Shown here one piece after another: positions 1-9,058 of a DNA stretch of 64,000 nucleotides (position 1 is the stretch's first letter; each line of letters begins with the position of its first letter). The stretch is from Taxillus chinensis (taxonomy: Eukaryota; Streptophyta; Magnoliopsida; Santalales; Loranthaceae). The stretch is taken from the NCBI GenBank assembly GCA_023512835.1, contig CM042092.1, positions 8,371,293 through 8,435,292 of the forward strand. The letters are read 5' to 3'. The translations under genes and the position numbers were made by a program. The notes below the pieces were generated by a model, which saw only the letters and a program-made list of their open reading frames with translations, did no database searches and was not told the DNA's origin.

Positions 1-2119
1 AAGCTTTCAGAAATTCTTAGTCTGAATTAATGGTTCAAATGCAAGCTAAAGGATACAATTAGATTACATTCAACAAAATTTTGAGTGAATCTAGATGAGG
101 AGAGACAACAAAGCATCCAAATATTGAGAATCCAATGAATTTGAAAAATATTCTTTTTCAATAGAAGTTTCATGGCTTATATGAGTGACTATTATAATGC
201 ACATTACTAACGATAGTGTTATTAGTTCCATTGGTATGACTAACAATTATATATTGAGATGGAGGTAAATCACTGTACATCTTTTCAGAACTCAGGTCAA
301 TCACTATACATCTTTTCAGAACTCTTCTTAAATAAACACTTCAATTATTAATTAGTTATGGATAAAACTTTGCATTTTATTTAAAACTATTGGCATAACA
401 CACTTAAAACAACTTTTAGGTTTAGCTACTGTCACACTAATTAGCACCAACTCGTAAACTTTTAACCTAGTATTAACTGAATTGCCAGCACTAGGTTTTG
501 AAAATGTCATCTTTTTTATTAATGGAATAATAGGTTGTTAATTCTTATTGCTTAATTAGAAAAATTTATTAATCAACAAAAAATAATGCATGAAAAAAAA
601 CACATGGATATAAATGATTTGGTTGATGCAACGCTAACCTATTATACACATAACAACATTCTAATCTTTGCCAAGTTAATCCATTATAATGGCTCTAACT
701 ATTATACATGACTAGAAAAATACAAGATTAGTAATAATATAGAAAATATCATAAAATACATGATTTGCTATAATTTGTTTCACTTTATCCCTTTGATAAA
801 GTTATGTACGGAAAAAAGGTAAAAAAAAAAATATTTTTAATGTTTATAAGTTGTAGCATTTATGAGTCAATACGTGCAAACAATGTTAAAATTATTTGAA
901 GAAAAGAATAAATAAATGATTGGCTAGCTCAAAATGCACTCATATATAGCACAAGAATTTTTAAAAGATTGTATTTCAAACTTTAGAAAGTTTTTTTAAA
1001 AAATAAAAAAAGACAGGCCAATATGATTTCAAAGAAAAAACGAGAACGCCTTCATTAAAAATATGAGAGAGAGATATCAGAGCATGAGGGAAAAAACAAA
1101 GGACCCTAAATGAACTTGAAAATTAAATGAACAATCAGTGTGTTACAGTGGGAAAAGGAAGGGCATAGAAGGGAGAAAACAAATTTTAGAAGATGTGTCG
1201 GAGGTCATTTATTAATTATTTTGAAAATCGGGTAAAAAAGGAGGGAATGTAAAAAAAGTTGACCGTTCCTTGAAACCGACCCGGTTAGCGATATGAGACT
1301 GGTGTTGCAGCGACCCGTTGTCCGTCCACTGCCAAGAGAGGGAAGTGATCGTTGCTCTGTGAACCAGCCTCACGCGGTCCCTTCCTCCTTCTCGGAAAGG
1401 AAGCCCATTCCTTCGAGTGGGCCGCCTAACCAAACTCCTGACTTGGATCGGGCGTCTCACCATACACGCAACGACCAATCGAACCAACCGGAACGGGTTA
1501 ACGGTTCGGTCAACTTAATGCCTCCGCTGAAATAACAAGCTCGCGCGACTGAGCTCGGCGTCGTAGTAGTCGCTGTTTCTCGTATATGAATTAGTTCATA
1601 TTTTAATATTGAAGCCATGTGGGACACTGACAAAAACTTTTTCGTCACCTCCGTGTCCCCTGTGCCTGGCTTTGAAAGGTGAACTTGACATTGACTGAAA
1701 TATGACAAGCTGTATTTGAGTTGTTAAATTTGGAATTAAAAAAAAATCTCCACGCTATCAAGTAATTGATGATATTTGTACAGATTAAAAAACTCGCGGC
1801 GAAAACGATTTAAATGACTTACGTATGAATAATTATTAAAGTGACTTACGTATGAATAATTATTAATTTCGCTTTTCATTTGTATTTTTTTATCATTAAG
1901 AGCACCCCTCAACTTAACTAAAATTTATATAAATTTTAGCAAAAAAAATTTTAAAAAAACACATACTCAATAATGCTACAGTATAATTTAATCAGCTGCG
2001 CCACTAAAATGTTTTAGTGTGAGACTCTCTCTCTGGCCAAATATTAATTTTATCTGCATTTCTTCTTTCTTTTTTGTTTACATATTATTCCTTAAACCAA
2101 TTACATCCCCTTACCTGAT
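1..2119. other. AT-rich intergenic DNA, no gene recognised
   Basis: No coding region can be supported here. The DNA is strongly AT-rich except for a GC-richer stretch at about 1270-1560, whose short open frames on both strands match nothing I recognise. A 22-base run around 1810-1865 (gacttacgtatgaataatta) occurs twice in direct orientation about 36 bases apart. The window starts inside this stretch, so a gene ending to the left cannot be excluded. Confidence 0.6.
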
Positions 2120-2230
2120 TTGGTGTCTGTCGTTTTCAACCCACATTCACCCATAAAAGCCCCAACAACCGTTCAGTCTCCCTTCCAAGCACAACCACCA
2201 CTAACACCACCTCCCTTCTCTCTTTTCTTA

Positions 2231-2443
2231 CACCCCATCCCAGTGCCCAGGTCTTCCTTCTCTAAGTTCCCCTTTTACAAACTCAAAACTGCCACCAACA
2301 ACTTTAGCACCGAGTTCATCGTCTTTAGGAGCTACAACAACGCCTCTAATTTGGTCTACAAGGGCCTCCTCCAAAACAAACATTGGATCATCGTCAAAAA
2401 GTTCACCAAGATTACATGGGTCGATCCTTAACAATTTGTCGTT
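2231..2443 (+). pseudogene. Brassinosteroid-signalling kinase (BSK) exon fragment
   Basis: The forward frame contains the start of a BSK-type receptor-like cytoplasmic kinase domain: a stretch reading F-Y-K-L-K-T-A-T-N-N-F, then VVYKG-like LVYKG and LQNKHWIIVKKFTK. In intact BSKs the same order is FSFSDLKAATNNF, VYKGRLQN, WIAVKKFTK, then DPKQFA. Here the Lys of DPKQF is a stop (TAA at about 2429). After QF the sequence changes to a T-rich intron-like stretch, matching the usual end of the first kinase exon in BSK genes. The rest of the kinase and the TPR region are absent. Intact BSKs are membrane-anchored substrates of the BRI1 receptor. This copy cannot make a kinase. The upstream Pro-rich part of the frame (2120-2230) is not recognisably BSK. 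Confidence 0.7.
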
Positions 2444-2561
2444 TGTTGTTTCGTAGCTTTGATTTTTTATTTTTTTTTTTGTGGTTGTGGTTATGAGTTT
2501 TGTCTGCTTTTTTGAGTGAGTTGGATTTGTGTGATTATTTTGTGAATTTTGTTGGTTGCTA

Positions 2562-2642
2562 GATGAAAGGACTCTCGTCGATTGCAACATTCAAAAGAAA
2601 TCTACCTTGTACTTGATCCGTTGGTATTGCATTTTCGTGGTG
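2562..2642 (+). pseudogene. Polyubiquitin fragment (C-terminal repeat junction)
   Basis: Reading from 2562, the frame gives D-E-R-T-L-V-D-C-N-I-Q-K-K-S-T-L-Y-L-I-R, which aligns with the ubiquitin C-terminus ([21 protein letters not shown]). After small deletions the DNA continues as attgcattttcgtg, resembling the ATGCAGATTTTCGTG that starts the next ubiquitin unit, so the source was a polyubiquitin gene. It sits about 120 bases after the BSK fragment and is preceded by gctag, which looks like an intron 3' end. It is too short and damaged to be functional. Confidence 0.65.
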
Positions 2643-2810
2643 ATATCAAAAAAATAAATAATATTTTAATAATAATATTGAAGGTTTACTGTGGCTATTA
2701 TTTCAACTAAAAATAATATTAGATTAAATTTGGGTAAACTAAAATTTAATTGAATATGTTAGCTAAAATTTGAAGAGTCAGTACTCTAAGAGCATCTCCA
2801 ATCTTAGCAG

Positions 2811-3580
2811 CTAAGAGCATCTCCAACCTTCCTGAGCTAAAGTGAGTAGCTAGAGCTACATTTAGCTTATTACGGTACCACTTTAGCTAAGGTTACTCCA
2901 ATCTTATTTCATTTATATTTTTACTTACATTTTCTTTTCTCTAAACTACCCTCACCGAGCCAATGGGACGGTCGTGATAGATGTCGCGCAACACCGTTCT
3001 TGCCGTGGGGAAGAGAGGGATGGGGTCGTGCGGCGAGGGGTGACGGGAGAGCAGCGTTGGGGAAGTGCGTCGATCTTGTGGGGGTGGCACGTGACAGGGA
3101 AGGCAAGATTGACGGGGTGGTGCGCGATGGGAGGGCGTGCGACGAGGAAGGCGACGCTGGCGATGGAGGGCGAGATCGGGCCGGAGCTCCCGCGGACGGG
3201 GAAGGCGATCTTGCGGGGGTGGCGTGCGACAGGGAAGGCGAGATCGACAGGGAAGGCGACGCTGGCGACGGGGAAGGCGATGCTGACGATGGGGAAAGCG
3301 ATCTGTTCCTAGAAAGATAGAGATAAGATCGAGTTGGTGGGGGTGGGACCGGTGGGTTGCAACGAGGGGAAGAACAAATGTGAGAGGTTGTGACGCAGAC
3401 TGGAATGGTAATTTTCTATCATTTGCTGACATGGCATCATCAGCAAAAGCAAAAGCTAAAGTTATATTTGGTTTTTTTTTTTTTGCTTTTACTAATGATT
3501 TAACTGATGCATTGGACATGTTTTTTAGTTAAAGATTGCTTTTGCTTTTGCTTTTAACTATAGATTGGAGATGCTCTTAG
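2811..3580. mobile_element. MITE-like element with 16-bp perfect TIR
   Basis: CTAAGAGCATCTCCAA at 2811-2826 is repeated as a perfect inverted copy at 3565-3580. A second left copy of the same motif lies at 2786-2801, so the left end is duplicated or nested. The AT-rich arms enclose a GC-rich core (about 2950-3360) with degenerate repeats built on gggaaggcga. The GC-rich core makes long open frames on both strands, but none looks like a protein. No clear target-site duplication is visible. The terminal motif is typical of a common plant MITE group. I cannot assign a superfamily with confidence. Confidence 0.55.
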
Positions 3581-3675
3581 CACTCACAATATAACAATTA
3601 AATGTTTTAATAATTTTATTTATATAAAATAATATTAGTCATAAATTTAACTAAAGATTTGTGTCTTAACTAAAA

Positions 3676-3757
3676 TTTTTATTAAACATCAAACTTCGAA
3701 GCACCGGTTAGTCAAATTTGGCTAGCCGGTGTCTCAAAGTTTGAAATTTTAATAAAA
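3676..3757. repeat. Imperfect hairpin (MITE core)
   Basis: Left arm tttttattaaacatcaaac (from 3676) pairs with the right arm ending about 3757. Inner stems are cacc-ggttag against ctagccggtg around the loop tcaaatttgg at 3711-3720. Flanks are AT-rich with repeated taaaatttttatt motifs, as in small foldback or MITE elements. No coding content. Confidence 0.5.
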
Positions 3758-4413
3758 TTTATAGTAAAATATAATTTTTGAGTTGAATTTGGGGTCAATA
3801 TTACTTTATGTAATCAAATTTATTGAAACATTTAATTATTCTACGGTAAATGCTCTTAGCTTAAGTTTTAATTGTATTATTGGAAATTTTTTTTATAGAA
3901 TATAAGTTAAAGTTGACTTTAATTTTTGCTTTATCTAAAACTAGTGAAGATACTTTAAGCATATTGAAGTTTTTAAAATTTTAAAGTTTTATATTTTTGT
4001 CCTTTTTCAAAAGACAAACCTTTAAATTTAAAAATCTTAAAGGGTTTTTATGTTCTTTTTAAAATTCTAAGCATCTTGTAGTGTATTATTTCTTCCCCAT
4101 TAAGTTTTTTGCTCTTATCGTAAACATTTGATAACTTTATTTAACATTGCTAAATAATATTATGTGCATGGGAATTTGATAGTGGAGTCCATAGACAATA
4201 TGACTCGTATATTGGAAACAAAGTTGTTGAGATAAAAAGTAAATCTATAAAATTAACCTAACCAGTTAAACGGACAGGAGTCAAAGCCGGTCATAACAAC
4301 CCCTCCAATCCACAAACCAAATTATCGAAACATTTTTGGGACGCCATTCCCACCCAAAAACTCTCATCCCATCCCCCATTTCATTTCATCGCTCCACCCT
4401 AATAACCACCATT

Positions 4414-4434
4414 ACGTACGTACGTACGTACGTA
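4414..4434. repeat. (ACGT)n microsatellite
   Basis: Five uninterrupted ACGT units lie about 100 bases upstream of the C2-protein start codon, followed by tatatatt. The run provides several overlapping ACGT cores, the core of plant bZIP sites, in the likely leader or proximal promoter. Any regulatory role is inference. Confidence 0.7.
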
Positions 4435-4530
4435 TATATTATACACACAATATCGGAATCGGTGATCGTCATCGCCGCCGCCGACGGCGAGTGGATTGCT
4501 TGCTCGATCCCCACAGTAAATAAATGTAAT

Positions 4531-5772
4531 ATGTCGTCCGTAAGCAGCTACCGCTGCCCATTCCACCTCCTAGAAATCACCCTAATTTCGGCCCAGGAGC
4601 TCGTCTCCGTCTCCAAGAACATGCACACCTACGCTGTCACCTGGATCGATCCCTCCCGCCGCCTCACCACCCGGGTCGACCGCCACGGCCTCGCCAACCC
4701 TTCCTGGAACGACAAGTTCATCTTCCGCGTCGACGACGCCTTCCTCGCCAACCCCACCTCCGCCGTCATGGTCGACATCTACGCCGTCTCGTGGGTCCGG
4801 GACGTCCGAGTCGGCTCCGTCCGGGTCCTCCTAAGCAGCCTCCTCCCCCCTCCACCGCACTCTTCTCCCAACACCATCGGCCGGAGAATGCGTTTCGTCG
4901 CTCTCCAGGTCCGCCGCCCCTCCGGCCGCCCGCAGGGCATCCTTAACGTCGGCTTCACCGTCCTCGAGCGGACCATGCGGTCCATGCCCCTTTACACCCA
5001 ACTCTGCCTCTCCCCCGCCGCCACGGAGGACACCGCCCTAAACACAAACACAGACGCAAACGCGAACGCGAAATCGAAGCAACAAGAACAGAACAAGACC
5101 AACCGAGATCAACAACCAAAAACGCCAGATCAACGGGTCCGAACGCTGCGACGAACGAAGAGCGACCGACCCGACAAGTACCAGCAGCCACCGGGGTCGG
5201 TCTACGAAGGGTCGGAGTACGGCGGGTCCATGCAGCTCGGGTCCGAGATCGGGGCGCCCGCCTGGAACGGGTCGATTTGCTCGGACTTAGGGCCGTCGCC
5301 GTCGGTGGTAGCGGCGGCAGTGGCGAGGGGGCTGTACAAGCCGCCTGGGGCAGCGGCAGACGGCGACGACGACGGCGCCGGGAGCATGGTGCTGGACGAG
5401 TGGACGGAGGAGAGCAGCGTGGAGGGGCTGAGATCGAAGCTGGAGAGGTGGAGGCTGGAAATGCCGCCGATCTATGACCGAGGGCCGGCTGAGGACGGGG
5501 ACGGCGGGAAGCAGCAGCAGCAGCAACAGCGGCGGCGGAAGCACAATCACCGCCGGGACACGGAAGGAGGAGGAGGGGGAGGGAAGTTGTTCTCGTGCTT
5601 CGCCAACGCTTACGGGTGTGAGTTTTCGGTGAAATGTGGGGCCAAGACGAAGAAGAAGAAGAATAAGCAGTTGTTGATCGGTAATGGACCAAATGGTGGC
5701 GGTAGGAGGAGCAAGGTTCCTCTGAGCCCTTCAGAGCTGGATAGCAGCTACTTGAGCCAGTCCTATGTATGA
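4531..5772 (+). CDS. C2-domain (SRC2-like) membrane-associated protein
   Basis: Intronless gene of 413 residues. Residues about 8-145 form a plant C2 domain: CPFHLLEITLISAQEL strand, a NPSWNDKFIFRV core, then VDIYAVSW and a GILNVGFTVLE end strand. This is the pattern of SRC2-like or BAP-like small C2 proteins, which bind phospholipids, often with calcium, at membranes. The rest is low complexity, with an acidic/Thr/Lys-rich linker, a short Gln run near residue 328 followed by Arg/Lys/His, a Gly run, then a Cys-containing basic tail (SCFANAYGCEFSVKCG, then KKKKNK). The first ATG of the open frame is 4531 and begins right before the C2 domain. The frame stays open further upstream but without an ATG. 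The CDS is very GC-rich compared with its AT-rich surroundings, which creates long antisense open frames that are not genes. The family assignment is firm. The specific function is not known from sequence. Confidence 0.88.
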   Translation: MSSVSSYRCPFHLLEITLISAQELVSVSKNMHTYAVTWIDPSRRLTTRVDRHGLANPSWNDKFIFRVDDAFLANPTSAVMVDIYAVSWVRDVRVGSVRVLLSSLLPPPPHSSPNTIGRRMRFVALQVRRPSGRPQGILNVGFTVLERTMRSMPLYTQLCLSPAATEDTALNTNTDANANAKSKQQEQNKTNRDQQPKTPDQRVRTLRRTKSDRPDKYQQPPGSVYEGSEYGGSMQLGSEIGAPAWNGSICSDLGPSPSVVAAAVARGLYKPPGAAADGDDDGAGSMVLDEWTEESSVEGLRSKLERWRLEMPPIYDRGPAEDGDGGKQQQQQQRRRKHNHRRDTEGGGGGGKLFSCFANAYGCEFSVKCGAKTKKKKNKQLLIGNGPNGGGRRSKVPLSPSELDSSYLSQSYV

Positions 5773-5983
5773 ATCAATGAGGGGTACGTAGTAGGTTTAA
5801 AGGGTTAGTTTTTTTTTTTTTTTTTTCAATTTTTTTTGTGATTATCAAGGGTGAAGAGATGGAAGATTTTGTGCTGTTTCACTTTCACCCTCCCCTGTTT
5901 CGTCCCTATTTTATGTTTCTCTGCGTGGGAGATTTTTTAAAACAACATTTTAATTACATTTTATAAGCCACACTAGTACATAC

Positions 5984-6023
<40 letters not shown>

Positions 6024-8640
6024 TAAATAAATATTTATATAATCGTTGTGAAACCATAATCAATTTGACGGTTATAATTTTTTTTACTCCTAATGAATTA
6101 GTATGTAGCTATATTGTTACCATTATCTAAAAATTATACAACACTGTTAATATGTAGCATTACTTATAATAATAATAACATTTAACTATAATAACACATT
6201 ATAGTTTCAAATTTTGTTGAGGGCTCTGAAGATTAGATGAGCAACACAACTAACGTTAAAACATGTTATATATATTTGCCAATTAAACGTATCTTTAACA
6301 TTTTGTTTTTAATAAAAAATACTTAATATTCATATGCACCACCTATTTTGAATAAAAAACAGTCAATAAACTTTCATAAAGGGTTACAGACTCTTACAGT
6401 TCATGGATTAATAACAAAATGGGTAATAATCTTACCTCTATTTATGCATTTTGTTTGAAGACTTTATTCATACATATAGTGTGAATTTTTTTGATCAACA
6501 TGATGAGTCCCAATGAGATACATGAAAAGGTGAAAATACACGTACTCATTTTACTAATTTATGTGCTCTCATAATTGGAAATTATCACATATTCTTTACC
6601 TTATGACATCATTGGAGGAAAAAATAAAATAAAGTAAAAAAGTCAAGGGAAAAGAAGGTTAATCCTTTATAGTTAAATATTATTTAGCTATAATTTTAAA
6701 TAATTTTACCAAAAAAAATATAGGTTTTAACACAACGGCCTAAAATACACTCTTCACCTTCAGATCCCATTGCCACCCACACTCCTCTGCGCCACCTTCC
6801 CCGTCGCTGCATCTCCCCACCGTCTCCTCTCCCGCCGCCCCTCCCCGTCGCCGGATTGCCCCCATCCCCCTGCAAGGCTGCGAGAACTCTACAGTGGAGG
6901 CATTCAGTAGTTGAGTGGATGGTTATAACCCACACGCCACACCCACTGATTGGAGTTGGTGGACTGACCCAATCGAAGTAATGAGCCACTTGACCACTAA
7001 AAATGCGTGTTCTAAAATGATAGTATTATTCCTATACTATATCTACGACTACGAAGCTTAAAATGCGCGTTAAAAAAAAAAAACAATGGTTAATGAAAAT
7101 AATAATAATGGTAAAACCATTGAATTCTGGCATTGGTCCTTGGGTATGCCATATTCAAATTTTAATAAAACTTATATTCATAATCTCACATTAAGAACAA
7201 AAAAACCATAATTTTTTCGAAACATATTTGACAACAATTATTTTTAAAAAAACAATTATTAATGAAAAATTTTAAAATTTCCTTATTCATAATCTTACCT
7301 TAAATTAATCATTAAATTTATTAAAATAATAATAAAATATATATATATAGATGAAAGCGGTAGGAAAAGAGAATAAAGGCCGTAATTCTTTCGCAAAATT
7401 AATGCAACACACACATACGTGAATGCTAGCTCTTTAGATAATAAAATATAATTATGGGTGCTGGCCTGTTGTCACTACTGTCCTACATTTTAAAAAAGAA
7501 GGAGAAACTACTCATGGGTGTTGGCTTTCTTTGCATATTCCCTCAACCCTCATTTTAAATGCATGCACCGGCCACCTAGCCGTGTTGGTCCATAAAAAAT
7601 GGTTGTAGCTGGCCGCCTAATTTGAAAGATAAGGCCCCATCACCTCTCATTTTCATATGTACGTGTATTCCAAATTCTGACTTTTCTCGTTTAAAATCCC
7701 AAAACCTCACACGAAACTTGCCCACTTGACTAAGGTAGTTTTTTTTTTTTTTTTTTTTGGATAGATCATATATATCTAGTTTACAATGGCAAATAAACCT
7801 TCTTTCTTTTCCTCTACTTTTATTCTTCTTCTTTTGTTTTTTTTTAAGAATTTGACTGCTTGGGAGCTTCTAAAAATATGCCTCATGTGTGTCTCCTACA
7901 ATATACAGACAGAACAAGTTTTATATGTATCCAACCGTTGATGCAGCAAATAAACATAATATAACAGGTGATATAGGATATATTTGATTATAATATAATA
8001 TAATATAATGAGTATTATTTTTATTTTATGAGACTTTAAAATGAAAATATTTTTAATTTTAATTTTCTTATCTGAAAATAAATACCATATTTTAAAAATA
8101 AGAATAAAAAATTAGCCATATTATAGTTGACAAAAAGGAGAAGTGTTACGAGAATGATTGATTAGAGCTATAAAATGTGGGGCTGGCCAACACAGCAAAG
8201 CAGAGGCCAAGGAGAGTGGCAGTGAAATTGTGAAGGCTTTTGTTACGGAAAACATGGAATCTTAAATAGTTAATGGGTCTCGCATGGATCGGATGTGGTG
8301 TTTGATTAAGGTTCGAATACGGTCGGGTGGACTAATCTTACACGAGCTCTGCTCTGAGTCTCTGATCTGACATCTAGTGACGGATTAAGGAGCCGTCTTT
8401 TCAGGCCGAACGAATGGTCTGGAATCAATTCTGTATAAACACCCGCCCCCAGCAAAAGCCGCCCCTGATCTTGGCAAATTAGGATCTTTTCAAAGAAACA
8501 CAAGGGTACTGCTACCTCAAAAATTATATATCCCAACATCAGCAACAACGCCCTTCACTTTCTCTTCACTCTAACAACAATCCTTGTAAACGCCTTATCA
8601 TTTTTCCTGAAACCATAAGCCACTGAGAGAGGGACTCTTC
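5773..8640. other. Intergenic region between C2 and DUF946 genes
   Basis: AT-rich DNA with no recognisable gene. It includes an (AAT)n microsatellite (5984-6021), a C-rich GC island at about 6755-6870 inside AT-rich flanks (MITE-like look), poly-T at about 7739-7758, and a GC-balanced stretch at about 8280-8520 just upstream of the next gene. Short open frames here have no protein-like composition. Confidence 0.6.
5984..6021. repeat. (AAT)n microsatellite
   Basis: About 12 perfect AAT units, followed by a few AAAT units, downstream of the C2 gene. Likely length-polymorphic. Confidence 0.85.
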
Positions 8641-8644
8641 TGAG

Positions 8645-8708
<64 letters not shown>

Positions 8709-8735
8709 AGACACACACACACACACAAACACACA
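8645..8735. repeat. (CT)n(AC)n compound microsatellite in leader of DUF946 gene
   Basis: About 30 CT units (to about 8706) run into an AC-rich tract. It lies roughly 350-400 bases before the start codon of the next gene, where plant leaders often carry CT-rich tracts. On the reverse strand it translates to long Arg-Glu repeats, which are an artefact. Confidence 0.85.
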
Positions 8736-9058
8736 AACGCACGCACAGACACAGTGAGAGAGTTTTTCTTTTGGGGATTTTCTGGCACAAAGGGCCAAGG
8801 CCCAGATGAATATTAGTGAAATTTATTAGTGGGTTTTTTTTTTTTGTTCTGTAAAAGTGTAAGTCATCTGCTGCACTTTCCCCTTTCATTATGGCGCTTC
8901 ATCGAGTTTGTGAGATGGACCCTGCAGGGTTTCTCTGAGTTTCATCTGTAGCTTTTTGTTTTTGAGGAATCTGTGCGAAGGGATGATCAGACCTGGATGA
9001 AGAATACTAGAAACAGATTGTAGGATTTTGATTGTCTCAAGGCTGTGACCAAAGGAAA

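Noticed and set aside
2941..3519. 192-residue reverse-strand Pro/Arg-rich open frame and forward Gly/Arg-rich frames
   Set aside because: Composition artefact of the GC-rich repetitive core of a MITE-like element. Frames are open on both strands and resemble no protein.
4336..4530. Upstream extension of the C2 protein
   Set aside because: It would start at TTG and includes the ACGT repeat. The first ATG in frame is 4531, right before the conserved domain.
4955..5692. 245-residue reverse-strand frame opposite the C2 gene
   Set aside because: Antisense shadow of a very GC-rich CDS. The forward frame carries a recognisable C2 domain and this one is low-complexity Arg/Pro/Ser.
8566..8889. Reverse-strand frame with long Arg-Glu repeats
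   Set aside because: It is the antisense reading of a CT/AC microsatellite in the leader of the DUF946 gene. No domain, and no conserved context.
9032..9058. Nine-residue upstream extension of the DUF946 protein
   Set aside because: Starts at TTG. The first ATG is 9059 and gives the family-typical MFGCDCF start.
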